DNA of 64,000 nucleotides from CAUTYU01 sp963545205 (GTDB lineage: Bacteria > Desulfobacterota > Desulfovibrionia > Desulfovibrionales > Desulfomicrobiaceae), in NCBI GenBank assembly GCA_963545205.1, contig CAUUHW010000005.1, positions 62,001 to 126,000 of the forward strand, read 5' to 3'. Of the stretch, positions 43,870 to 52,364 are shown in pieces (within the stretch, counting starts at the first letter, position 1; each line of letters starts with the position of its first letter). Made by a program: the position numbers and the translations under genes. The notes under the pieces were generated by a model. It searched no databases. It was not told where the DNA came from and saw only the letters and a list, made by a program, of their open reading frames with translations.

Positions 43870-44580
43870 TTAGTCTCGAGCCTGTCCAAAAAAGCGCAGC
43901 AGCATCAAAAACAGATTGATAAAATCCAGATACAGGGTCAAGGCGCCCAGTATGCTTCCGCGGCGGATAGCAAGACTATCATCCATGGGAGCGGATTCTC
44001 CCATCACCTTCAGCTTCTGGGTGTCATAAGCGGTCAGGCCAGTAAACAACAAAACCCCGACTCCGCTGATAACAAATTCCATGGCGCTGCTCTTCATAAA
44101 GATATTCACCACAGAGGCAATAATCAAACCAATAAGGCCCATAAACAAAAAGCTGCCCCATGAGGTCAGGTCTTTTTGCGTGGTCAGCCCGTAAACCGTC
44201 ATGGCTCCGAACATACCGGCGCAGATAAGAAAGGTCATCGCGATGGACGCCGCTGTATAATACAGCAGAATCGCTGACAAGGTCGCACCATTGAGGACAC
44301 TGTACAGCATAAACAGTCCGCTGGCCATGGACGCCGACAAACGGCTAACTCCGGCACTGATTCCGAAAACCAGGGCCAGTTCGGCAATAATCAGACCAAA
44401 AAAGACCATTTTATTGCCAAAAATCAGGCTGATCATGGCCGGGCTGCTTGCCACCATATAGGCAGTAAGCGCAGTCAAACCAAGTCCCATTGACATCCAT
44501 GTGTACACACCGCGCATAAAGGCGTTGACAGTTTCAACACGGCTTTGGGTGCCGGTTGCAATATTTCTGAAATCGTTCAT
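43870..44580 (-). CDS. Bax inhibitor-1/YccA family membrane protein
   Basis: 236 residues with seven hydrophobic helices. Family marks: VYTWMSMGLGLTALTAYMV near the start and the C-terminal YDTQKLKVMG then LGALTLYLDFINLFLMLLR. YccA members interact with the FtsH protease; the family also includes calcium-leak channels. GGAGGA precedes the ATG. Monocistronic, with its own terminator. Confidence 0.93.
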   Translation of the reverse strand: MNDFRNIATGTQSRVETVNAFMRGVYTWMSMGLGLTALTAYMVASSPAMISLIFGNKMVFFGLIIAELALVFGISAGVSRLSASMASGLFMLYSVLNGATLSAILLYYTAASIAMTFLICAGMFGAMTVYGLTTQKDLTSWGSFLFMGLIGLIIASVVNIFMKSSAMEFVISGVGVLLFTGLTAYDTQKLKVMGESAPMDDSLAIRRGSILGALTLYLDFINLFLMLLRFFGQARD

Positions 44581-44825
44581 TTCTCCTCCTGAAAAAATAT
44601 GTTTATTTTCTTAACTTGCTGCATGTTAATCTCCTTAGGCAACAAGTCAAGGAGAGAAGTCTTCAACTCAGGACGAAAGTGTAAAAATTCAGGCCTGATA
44701 AAATCAAATAAATAGAATCGCTCAAAACAAAATTTCTCTTCCACTATTTTTTGTAACAATTTGATTTATAATAAAATGTAATTTCAAGGCCCATGTGCTC
44801 TCCCTGAAAATCAAAGAAAAAGGTC

Positions 44826-44856
44826 TTGACTTTGCAAAAAAGCGAATTCATAAAAT
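44826..44856 (+). promoter_or_regulatory. Candidate ssrA promoter
   Basis: TTGACT (44826-44831) and TAAAAT (44851-44856) stand upstream of tmRNA with 19 bases between them; CATAAA at 44849 would give 17. The 301-base gap 44581-44881 holds nothing else that I can support. Confidence 0.45.
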
Positions 44857-44881
44857 ATGAAAATTTACTCTTCATGTAAAT

Positions 44882-45265
44882 GGGGGCGCACCGGCTTCGA
44901 CGGGGATAGTTGAAGTCAAGGATGCAGGTCGAGGCGCTGCGAGGTCCTCGTAAAAACGCAGCAACACTTTAATTGCCAACGACAATTACGAATACGCAAT
45001 GGCTGCCTAGGCAGTTACGCGATCTGGCGGCTTGATCCGCCACGTCTTGAATACCAGACGCCTGATACGGTATTTGAGGCGCAAAACCTATCAGGCTGGC
45101 ATCTGATTTTTGTCTGGAGATGAAGATGTAAGACGTTATCCAGGCTGAGCTTTGACCGCCTGAGCAGTGACCAAGTCAAAGCCGAGAATAAAAACTGTTC
45201 TAAGCCTGTAGAAGCCTTGTGCGGATCATTCTCGGACCCGGGTTCAATTCCCGGCGCCTCCACCA
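44882..45265 (+). ncRNA. ssrA: tmRNA
   Basis: 5' GGGGGCG pairs with 3' CGCCTCC, followed by discriminator A and CCA (45263-45265). The tRNA-like ends are canonical: GCACCGGCTTCGACGGGG at the 5' side and GGGTTCAATTCCCGGCGCC at the 3' side. The tag reading frame starts at the resume codon GCC (44975) and encodes ANDNYEYAMAA before TAG (45008-45010). It rescues stalled ribosomes and marks peptides for proteolysis. G+C-rich phage and defence genes begin soon after its 3' end, a common integration site. Confidence 0.97.
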
Positions 45266-45279
45266 TTTAAAAAAGACAA

Positions 45280-45321
45280 ACCCGTCTCTCTGGGGCCATT
45301 CTCCGGGGTGACGGTTTTTTT
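45280..45321 (+). terminator. Terminator of tmRNA
   Basis: AACCCGTC and GACGGTT form a stem with an inner GC-rich hairpin, followed by seven T. Confidence 0.75.
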
Positions 45322-45681
45322 CCCCCTTGTTTCTAAAGGGCTTGCGCCCGTTTCACATCTCTCCAAATCACCCCTCCGCACCATCGATTCTCCCCATCCT
45401 CCAGCCTTTCTTTCTCTGTTTGACCCCTGATTCTCTGTTTTCTCCGGACCAAGCCCGAAACGCGTCCGGAAAGCTACATCCTTGATTGATATGGGTTTGT
45501 GGCTGGTTGCCGTTTTTGGCGATTGTCTTAGGTCATCGTTCGATGCCGCAACCGGACGTATTTTTCGAAATCACCCGCCTCAGTCGTAAAAAGAAACGTA
45601 TTCAACTCCGATTTCCTGCCACCCAAAATAGAAAAGCCAACGCAGATGGTCGGCTCTCTGAGGAAGTCTCCGGTCCGGTCG
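45322..45681. other. 360-base gap after tmRNA
   Basis: Between the tmRNA terminator and the first phage remnant. The base composition shifts here from the host type to the G+C-rich type, so an element boundary probably lies within. No gene, integrase or repeat of the tmRNA 3' end is visible in it. Confidence 0.5.
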
Positions 45682-46105
45682 TCAGTCGATGGCAAAGCCG
45701 AACTGACGGCGCTGCTCGGCCCAGTCCTCCGGGAAGGTCTGGGTCAGTTTGTCCAGCGAGAGCCCGTTGGGTTCCTCGCCGTTGATCAGGGCTTCGACGA
45801 TGTCGGGGGCCAGGGTCGTCAGCTTGAGGATGCGGGCCACATACGAGCCATCGACGTCGAGGGGTACGGGCAAGCTCGCTGATGGACTTGATCTGGCCGG
45901 ATTCGAGGATGTCGGCCCAGGAAAAGGCCCTTGCCAGCGCCTGGAGGATGGCGGACCGCACCGGTTCCTGCGCTCCGGTGATTTCTCCATCCAGGGCCTG
46001 GGGAGCGATGACCGTCTTGCGGCCACGCATGCGCCGGATCAACATCGGGATGTGGATCTGCAGGTTGCCGTTGTCGGCTACGGTAATGGTCGGCTTCATT
46101 TTCAT
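45682..46105 (-). pseudogene. Frameshifted phage-type HTH protein
   Basis: From MKMKPTITVADNG at 46105 the frame encodes IHIPMLIRRMRGRKTVIAP, then SAILQALARAFSWADILESG and SISELA. At about 45868 the expected continuation VPLDVDGSYVARILKLTTLA, then PDIVEALINGEEP, is in another frame. The joined sequence resembles small HTH proteins encoded next to phage or transposon recombinases. One frameshift makes it a probable pseudogene; no recombinase remains beside it. Confidence 0.65.
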
Positions 46106-46125
46106 CGGCTTGCCCTCCGTTCGGT

Positions 46126-47241
46126 GACTTCGCATGCCAGACCGAGGCCTATGGCGACGCCTTTCGGTCCCTGCACGTGGGCCGCGTCTGGGTCGATGAA
46201 GGAGCCTGGCTGACCGAACGGGCCTGGAAGGCGCTGCGCCAGTGCCTCAAGGCCGGGGGGACGCTACGCATCTACTCCACGCCCAACGGCCTGCGCGACA
46301 CCACCTATTACTGGCTCACCTCATCGGACCAGTTCCATGTGTTCCGCTGGCCGTCCTGGCTCAATCCCCTGTGGACCGAAGATCGCGAGGCCGAACTGCT
46401 GGAGTTCTACGGCGGCCGCGACAGCTCCGGCTGGCAGCATGAGGTGGCCGGTGAACACGGCAAGCCCTCCTATGGGGCCTTCAATGTCGAACAGTTCAAC
46501 CTCTGTCGGCAGGATCTGCTGGAGTACCAGAAGATCGTCATCACCGATTCCGAGCTGCGCGACTGCGACACCGAGGAAGCAGCCCACGACCGGCTGGAGA
46601 TGCTGCTCAACCCCACACCCCGCAGCGGGCAGTTCTGGGTCGGCGGCGACCTGGGCTACACCAACGACCCCACCGAGATTGTCGTATTCCAGGAGATGGA
46701 GATCGGCGAGCGGACGCTGCTGAAGATGATCCTGCGCGTTCATCTCGAACACGTATCCTATCCGCACATCGCTCAGATCATTGCGCTGCTGGAGCGTTAC
46801 TACACCCCGGCGGGCATCGGCGTGGACAATGGCGGCAACGGTCTGGCCGTGGTTCAGGAGCTGATCACCCTGGACAAGTACAAGGGGCTGGAGCTGGAAG
46901 GCAGGCTCAAGGGATACGACTTCGGCGGCATGACCCGGCTGGCGGTCCGCGACGGCAAGGAAATCAAGAAGCGGACCAAGGAGCTGATGACCAGCCTCAT
47001 CAACGGAGCACTGCAGCGCAAGCAGCTCATTTTCCCCTCGGACGACCTGGAGGTGGAAGACCAGTTCACCACCCACACCTACACCCTGCGGGACGGCAAG
47101 ATCATCTATTCCAAGGGCAACGACCACATCATCGACGCGGTGCGCTGCGCCATGCTGATCCGGGAGGAAGGCAACCTCGACCCGGTCGGCGAAGAAGTGG
47201 TCTCGCTCAAGCCCGTACTCACCAATCCGATTTTTATCTGA
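46126..47241 (+). pseudogene. Phage terminase large subunit, N-terminally truncated
   Basis: The frame begins inside the ATPase domain (ACQTEAYGDAFRSLHVG, then Walker B VWVDEGAWLTERAW and the coupling-motif region GTLRIYSTPNGLRDTT). It continues through the RNase H-like nuclease domain (FWVGGDLGYTNDP and later GIGVDNGGNG, NDHIIDAVRCAML). The Walker A region is missing, so DNA packaging activity is not expected. The 5' break abuts the opposite-strand HTH pseudogene start. A remnant of a tailed prophage. Confidence 0.8.
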
Positions 47242-47325
47242 ACCAGACAAATCGTTACCAGTTTTGTGGAAGTGGCAACAATAGGTCTGATGCCCGAGGG
47301 CCAGGGAATGGCCGTGGCTTGGATG

Positions 47326-48636
47326 TCAGGCGCTTTCCGGCATGTTCAGCAGAAACCGCCAGGCGGGCACCACGTCAATTTTTCCGGAATCTACCTGTAT
47401 CTGCTCTTCCTCGTTACGCGTCACGATAATGCCATGCGACAGTTTCAGTTCGGTCATGGCTTCGGCAAGCGCGGAGGTTTCCCGCTTGCGGGTTTGCTGG
47501 TCGGCCATCGATTCACAAACCTGAACAAGCATGCGGGACGGGCCTTGTCGTCCGGCGATGAAATCAACCTCACGGCCCGCCTTGGTCTTGTAGTAAAAGA
47601 TATCCGGCGTGACCCGACGTAGCGCGGTGAACACCAGGTTCTCCAGAAGATGGCCCGAGTTGACCAGAATGCCGGAGCTGATCGACGTCACCAGCGCGTG
47701 ATCGACGCAGTAAATCTTCTTGGGGTTGGTGTTGGCCCGGGCCAGCGAGGCGTCAAAGATGCGCACCGTGAACAGAACGTAGGCATCCTCGAACCATTCG
47801 AGATAATCGGAGACGGCGGGTTTCGGCGCTTTGTGCCCCAGGGATTTCAGGTAGCCGGTCAGGTTGTTGATGGAATAGAGGGAACCCGTATTGTCCACCA
47901 GCCAATGCGCCAGATCCGTGACCGCCTTGGGGTGAGAGATATCATGGCGTTCAACAAGGTCCCGGAACAGCATTGCGTTGAAATACTCTTGGTGGGTCTT
48001 GATTCGCAGCATACGGTTAAGGCCTGCAACCTCGGGGAAGCCACCGGTTTCCCAGTACTCCTCGAATGCCTTCTGGACAGTCAGACGTTTTTTGGTCGAG
48101 AGTGGACCGTCGCTCTCGATCCCCTTGTAGTCGAGAAACTCCCGGAATGAAAACGGGAACATTTCCCAGGAGAGTGCCCGGCCGCGCATCTGGGTCGCTA
48201 TCTCTCGTGAGAGCATCTGAGCCGAAGACCCGGTAATGTACACCTCGCACTTTTCCATGCGCATCAAGCGGTCAACGAAGGACTCCCAGCCAGGTACGAC
48301 CTGGATCTCATCGAAAAAGCAACAAACCTTCTCGGCATTCTTTTTTTCCGGATAGAGCGAAAAGTAGGCTTCCAGAATCACACCCAGATTGTCGTGTTGC
48401 AGACTATGCAGACGATCATCGAAAAAGTTCAGATAGAGGATGTTCTGACGGGCAACGCCAGTGTCCTGCAGCTTCTTCATAAGCTGGAACATGAAAGTCG
48501 ATTTACCGCTGCGGCGCACACCGATGCAAACCGTGGCTTTTCCCGGCACTGGCGAAACAGCAACCCGCCTGGGCACACCCGTCGGAAGGTCAATCTCCTG
48601 AAAATCGAGGATTATTTCTTTAAGCATGTCAATCAT
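47326..48636 (-). CDS. AAA-family ATPase with DUF4143 domain
   Basis: 436 residues. N-terminal AAA_14 P-loop GVRRSGKSTFMFQLM, Walker B CCFFDEIQVVPGWE, sensor YITGSSAQMLS, then DUF4143 (PKAVTDLAHWLVDNTGS; KIYCVDHALVT; DIFYYKTKAGREVDFIAG). The last part looks like a PD-(D/E)XK-type fold. These proteins are common cargo genes of unknown role in bacteria and archaea. GGAGGT precedes the ATG. It is intact amid phage fragments. Confidence 0.9.
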   Translation of the reverse strand: MIDMLKEIILDFQEIDLPTGVPRRVAVSPVPGKATVCIGVRRSGKSTFMFQLMKKLQDTGVARQNILYLNFFDDRLHSLQHDNLGVILEAYFSLYPEKKNAEKVCCFFDEIQVVPGWESFVDRLMRMEKCEVYITGSSAQMLSREIATQMRGRALSWEMFPFSFREFLDYKGIESDGPLSTKKRLTVQKAFEEYWETGGFPEVAGLNRMLRIKTHQEYFNAMLFRDLVERHDISHPKAVTDLAHWLVDNTGSLYSINNLTGYLKSLGHKAPKPAVSDYLEWFEDAYVLFTVRIFDASLARANTNPKKIYCVDHALVTSISSGILVNSGHLLENLVFTALRRVTPDIFYYKTKAGREVDFIAGRQGPSRMLVQVCESMADQQTRKRETSALAEAMTELKLSHGIIVTRNEEEQIQVDSGKIDVVPAWRFLLNMPESA

Positions 48637-48660
48637 CGTGAAAACCTCCGGCTATCAATT

Positions 48661-48686
48661 TTTCCGGTCAACATGACAACCGGAAA
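48661..48686. promoter_or_regulatory. Inverted repeat upstream of the AAA/DUF4143 gene
   Basis: TTTCCGGT and ACCGGAAA flank a 10-base spacer that itself holds GTCA/TGAC. Its position 25 bases upstream of the gene start suggests an operator; no sequence test supports a specific regulator. Confidence 0.4.
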
Positions 48687-48751
48687 TAATTATTGCCAGT
48701 TTAGACCTGAAATGGCAAGGAAAATTTCTGGTTTCGGCCTCGGCCGCCTCA

Positions 48752-49570
48752 ATGCAGTCTGATGCAAAACCTCTTTACTTCTTCTCAAATGAAGAGGTTT
48801 TGCATATTGACCACCCGCCAAACTCATCCTCCGACGCTTTCCACCCCGCTCCGGTAAGTAACCGGCATCGAGCCGGGTTCGGCCCGCACGCCTCCGGTCT
48901 CGCCTGGCTCAAGACCGACGGCAGCCACCGCATCTTCAAGCGGCCGATGCGGGCGCACGAGCTGGTCTACGAGAAGACGTTCCAGGAGCTGCTCGGGCAG
49001 ATCGACAACGAGACCACCATCCTCATGGGCCACACCCGCTGGCGCACTCGGGGCAACGAGTTCAACAACCGCAACAACCATCCCATCCGGGCCGGGATCG
49101 TCATCGGCACTCACAACGGAACCATCTACAACGCCGACTATCTGTTCCGCCGTCTCGGGCTGCCGCGTTACGCCGAGGTGGACAGCGAGCTGATCTTCCG
49201 CCTGGCCGACCGCTTCGCGCCCGAAGGCCCCATCGACCAGGAGGGTCTGAAGAAGGCGCTTGCCCTCTGTCGCGGCCAGATGAGCGCCGTGCTGGCATCA
49301 AAGCTTGATCCCGGCACCATCACCGTGCTCAAGAGCAACAAGCCGCTCTGCCTGCGCATCCACCGCCAGCACCGGGCGGTGCTTTACGCCTCGGAGGCCG
49401 CCTTCATTGACTTTGCCGTGGACAACGAGAAGGGCTGGCGCGAGCTGGAGGTGCCGCCCATGACCATGCTCACCATCCGCCACGCAGATGTGCGGGCCAT
49501 CGAAAACAGCGAATTCCGCTTCATACCCCAGGACCGCAAAGGGACACTGCCCGAAGGAGTGAATGCATGA
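48752..49570 (+). pseudogene. Class II glutamine amidotransferase lacking its catalytic N-terminus
   Basis: Homology begins at about residue 43 (PHASGLAWL) and continues with MGHTRWRTRGNEFNNRNNHP, GTHNGTIYNADYLF and a normal C-terminal part. The obligatory MCG... start with the nucleophilic Cys is absent and the first about 40 residues look like unrelated sequence. Glutaminase activity is not expected. The gene overlaps the next by four bases (ATGA), a pairing seen in phage-type clusters. Confidence 0.75.
48762..48805. repeat. Perfect 14-bp inverted repeat at the truncated amidotransferase start
   Basis: ATGCAAAACCTCTT (48762-48775) and AAGAGGTTTTGCAT (48792-48805) are exact complements with a 16-base loop. 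It sits at the junction between the AAA/DUF4143 segment and the truncated amidotransferase, so it may be a rearrangement scar or an old element end. It could also act as a hairpin. Confidence 0.6.
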
Positions 49571-50091
49571 ACATTGGAGACACCGCGAACCTGAACACAA
49601 ACCCGGAACACATTCCCGAGACCATCCTCCGGCTCTTCGTCTACGGCACACTGAAACGGGGTTACTGGAACCATCAAGGCTTCTGCGCCCAGGCCCGCAG
49701 CATCGAACCGGCCGTGGTCTGGGGCAGGCTCTACCATCTCAACGCCGGGTTCCCGGCCCTGGAAGTGCCGGAAGGGCTGATCCTGGCCCGGGGCACCGCC
49801 GACCCGATGGCCGACGCCCGCAGGCAACAGGAGATCGGCACACTGCGCTTCGGCCGCCCGACCGGAGACTGGGATCTGATCCATGGAGAACTGGTGACCT
49901 TCACCGATCCGCAGCGTGACCTGCCGCCCATCGACCGGCTGGAAGGATTCCGGACCGGCGGGCACAGCATGTATCAGCGGGTGATGGTGGCGGTGCTGTG
50001 CGGGCGCACCCCGATTCCAGCCTGGACCTACTGGATGTCATACCCTCCATACGCGGAAAGAGTCGCCAGCGGCCAGTGGTTACGTCCGTGA
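49567..50091 (+). CDS. Gamma-glutamylcyclotransferase-like (AIG2 family) protein
   Basis: 174 residues with the fold's opening motif LFVYGTLKRGYWNHQG, GRLYHLNAGFPALEVPEG and the catalytic Glu region GELVTF...LEGF. Members act on gamma-glutamyl peptides or amines, but phage-borne copies are uncharacterised. Translationally coupled to the amidotransferase fragment. Confidence 0.85.
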   Translation: MNIGDTANLNTNPEHIPETILRLFVYGTLKRGYWNHQGFCAQARSIEPAVVWGRLYHLNAGFPALEVPEGLILARGTADPMADARRQQEIGTLRFGRPTGDWDLIHGELVTFTDPQRDLPPIDRLEGFRTGGHSMYQRVMVAVLCGRTPIPAWTYWMSYPPYAERVASGQWLRP

Positions 50092-50248
50092 GCCGACGTT
50101 TGCGGCCTTATCCGGACGAAAGCGTTTGACAATCGGCCCCTGCCTAAATATATTAGAGGATGTTTTAAGTTGGGGAAGCTGCGCCCAGCATCCCCGTTAC
50201 CGCCTCTGGCGTGGCAAGAAAACCAATCGCCCACGAGGAGCTTGAGAA

Positions 50249-50458
50249 ATGGCCGAGATGGAAGACCGCTGGTTATCAGTAGACGAGATAGGCAAGTACC
50301 TCGGTGTCAGCAGTGACACCGTTTACCGCTGGATCGACAAGCATGCGATGCCCGCCCATCGCATGGGCCGTCTTTGGAAGTTCAAGAAAGACGAGGTTGA
50401 CGAGTGGGCGAAGGCTGGCGGCGCGGCGGACAAGAGTAGACAGGATCAAGCTGAATGA
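50249..50458 (+). CDS. Excisionase-like helix-turn-helix protein
   Basis: 69 residues of the HTH_17 type: WLSVDEIGKYLGVSSDTVYR, WIDKHAMPAHRMGRLWKFKK, EVDEWAK. GAGGAG precedes the ATG. It overlaps hsdM1 by four bases (ATGA), so it belongs to the restriction-modification operon, perhaps as its regulator; such proteins are often found just before type I systems. Confidence 0.9.
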   Translation: MAEMEDRWLSVDEIGKYLGVSSDTVYRWIDKHAMPAHRMGRLWKFKKDEVDEWAKAGGAADKSRQDQAE

Positions 50459-51996
50459 GCAGGAAGAACGGAAATAACAATTCAGTCGATCTGGATATCG
50501 GGACGCTCTCCGGGCATCTCTGGGAGGCGGCCAATATCCTGCGTGGTCCTGTCGACGCGGCCAACTTCAAGACTTACATCTTCCCGCTGCTGTTCTTCAA
50601 GCGGCTCTCCGACGTCTATGACGAGGAGTATGCCGTGGCCCTGGAAGAGTCCGACGGCGACGTGGAATTTGCCCAGTTCCCCGAGAACCACCGGTTCCAG
50701 GTTCCGGAGGGCTGCCACTGGAAAGATGTCCGGGCCAAGAGCGCCAATATCGGCCATGCGCTCCAGAAGGCCATGCGCTGCATCGAGCAGGCCAACCCGG
50801 ACACCCCGGACACCCTGCACGGCATCTTCGGCGACGCCCAGTGGACCAATAAAGACCGCCTTTCGGACGCGCTGCTCAAGGATCTGATCGAACACTTCTC
50901 GTCGCTCAACCTGGGCAATGAACACTGCAAGGCGGACATTCTCGGCCAGGCCTATGAATACCTGATCAAAAAATTTGCCGACCTGACCAACAAGAAGGCC
51001 GGTGAATTCTATACCCCACGATCCGTGGTCGCGCTGATGGTTCGCATCCTTGCGCCCAAGGCCGGGGAAACCATCTATGACCCGGCCTGCGGGACCGGCG
51101 GCATGCTCCTCGAAGCGCTGCACCATGTCAAAGAGCATGGCGGCGACGAGAACCTCATGCTGGGCAAGCTCTATGGCCAGGAAAAGAACCTGACCACATC
51201 CTCCATCGCCCGGATGAACCTCTTTCTCCACGGCGCGGAAGATTTCCATATCGAACGCGGCGACACCCTGCGCTTGCCCGCCTTTTATTCAGGCGACAGC
51301 CTCGCCACCTTTGACTGCGTCATCGCCAATCCTCCCTTTTCCCTGGAAAAGTGGGGAGATGACGTCTGGATCAACGACCCCTACGGGCGCAACTTTGCCG
51401 GGCTGCCGCCAGCCAAGTCCGGCGACTTCGCCTGGGTTCAGCACATGGTCAAGTCCATGGCTCGCAAGACCGGGCGCATGGCCGTGGTGCTTCCCCATGG
51501 CGTGCTGTTCCGCATGTCCAAGGAAGGCGAGATCCGGCGCAAGCTGCTGGAGATGGACATCCTCGAAGCAGTGATCGGCGTTGGTCAGAACATTTTCTAC
51601 GGCACCGGTCTCGCGCCCTGTGTTCTGGTCTTCCGCGACAGCAAGCCCAAGGCCCACCGTCAGAAGGTGCTGTTCATCGACGCCTCCAAGGAGTTCAAGA
51701 CCGGCCGCGCCCAGAACGAGCTGCTGCCGGAACACGTGGACAACATCCATCGCTGGTACGAGGGCTATCAGGATGTGGAAGGGATCTGCCGGGTGGTCAC
51801 GCTCGACGAGATCCGCGAGAACGATTTCAACCTGAACATCCCCCACTACGTGGAGCCGGTGATCAAGGAAGAATCCATGACCATCGATCAGGCCATCGTC
51901 AACCTCAGGGAATCCCTGCAGGCGGCGTATGCGGCGGAGGATCGGCTCAAAATGCTGCTGGTGCAGCATGTTGGAAGTGTGAAATGTGAAGGGTGA
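50455..51996 (+). CDS. hsdM: Type I restriction-modification DNA methyltransferase subunit, copy 1
   Basis: 513 residues. N-terminal helical domain (HLWEAANILRGPVDAANFK), then AdoMet motif YDPACGTGGMLLEA and catalytic NPPF (VIANPPFSLEKWG). Intact and of normal length. The last residues (VGSVKCEG) derive from a short GAAGTGTGAA-type repeat. It is clearly paralogous to the second hsdM at 52357, which shares the YIFPLLFFKRLSDVYDEE block. Adenine methylation with HsdS is expected. Confidence 0.95.
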   Translation: MSRKNGNNNSVDLDIGTLSGHLWEAANILRGPVDAANFKTYIFPLLFFKRLSDVYDEEYAVALEESDGDVEFAQFPENHRFQVPEGCHWKDVRAKSANIGHALQKAMRCIEQANPDTPDTLHGIFGDAQWTNKDRLSDALLKDLIEHFSSLNLGNEHCKADILGQAYEYLIKKFADLTNKKAGEFYTPRSVVALMVRILAPKAGETIYDPACGTGGMLLEALHHVKEHGGDENLMLGKLYGQEKNLTTSSIARMNLFLHGAEDFHIERGDTLRLPAFYSGDSLATFDCVIANPPFSLEKWGDDVWINDPYGRNFAGLPPAKSGDFAWVQHMVKSMARKTGRMAVVLPHGVLFRMSKEGEIRRKLLEMDILEAVIGVGQNIFYGTGLAPCVLVFRDSKPKAHRQKVLFIDASKEFKTGRAQNELLPEHVDNIHRWYEGYQDVEGICRVVTLDEIRENDFNLNIPHYVEPVIKEESMTIDQAIVNLRESLQAAYAAEDRLKMLLVQHVGSVKCEG

Positions 51997-52010
51997 AGTT
52001 TGAAATGAAG
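51973..52010 (+). repeat. GAAGTGTGAA/GAAGTTTGAA short repeat, site a
   Basis: A run of GTGAA-type units covering the end of hsdM1 and the start of the S23 gene. The reverse complement of the site at 52371-52402 matches it (shared TGAAGTTTGAAATG core), so the S23 gene is flanked by inverted copies. Confidence 0.8.
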
Positions 52011-52364
52011 AGCGACATTCCACAAAGGACTTTTGAGTTCGCCAAGCGCATTGTCAAACTGTGCCTTTTTCTTGAAGGGCAACAAGGCGTTGCGCGGATT
52101 CTTGTCAATCAGATTCTGCGTTCCGGGACTTCCATTGGCGCAAATGTGGAAGAAGGTGTGGCAGGCCAGAGCGATGCCGATTTCATCAGCAAGTATTCTA
52201 TCGCCTGCAAGGAAGCGCGTGAAACCCACTACTGGTTACGATTGATAGCTGAAACAAATATGGTGCCTGCCGAGCGACTGACGGAAATCACCGACGAATG
52301 CGGTCAGCTCATCGCCATTCTGACGACCATCATCAAAAAAATGAGGAACAAGACGAATGGCTGA
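51993..52364 (+). CDS. S23-type four-helix-bundle protein
   Basis: 123 residues, GTG start overlapping the hsdM1 stop. Matches the family first seen in 23S rRNA intervening sequences: RTFEFAKRIVKLCLFLE, ILRSGTSIGANVEEGVAG, KEARETHYWLRLIAET. Function of the family is unknown; some relatives are accessory proteins of diversity-generating retroelements, but no reverse transcriptase is here. Its stop overlaps the hsdM2 start. Its first residues (MKFEMK) come from the flanking repeat, suggesting it was inserted as a cassette. Confidence 0.85.
   Translation: MKFEMKSDIPQRTFEFAKRIVKLCLFLEGQQGVARILVNQILRSGTSIGANVEEGVAGQSDADFISKYSIACKEARETHYWLRLIAETNMVPAERLTEITDECGQLIAILTTIIKKMRNKTNG

Noticed and set aside
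45015..45266. Minus-strand frame beginning MVEAPGIEPGSEN
   Set aside because: It is the antisense reading of the tmRNA 3' end. This peptide is a well-known false annotation.
51993..52364. Diversity-generating retroelement accessory gene (Avd)
   Set aside because: The protein is in the same broad four-helix-bundle family, but no reverse transcriptase or template repeat is in the window, so S23-type is the safer call.
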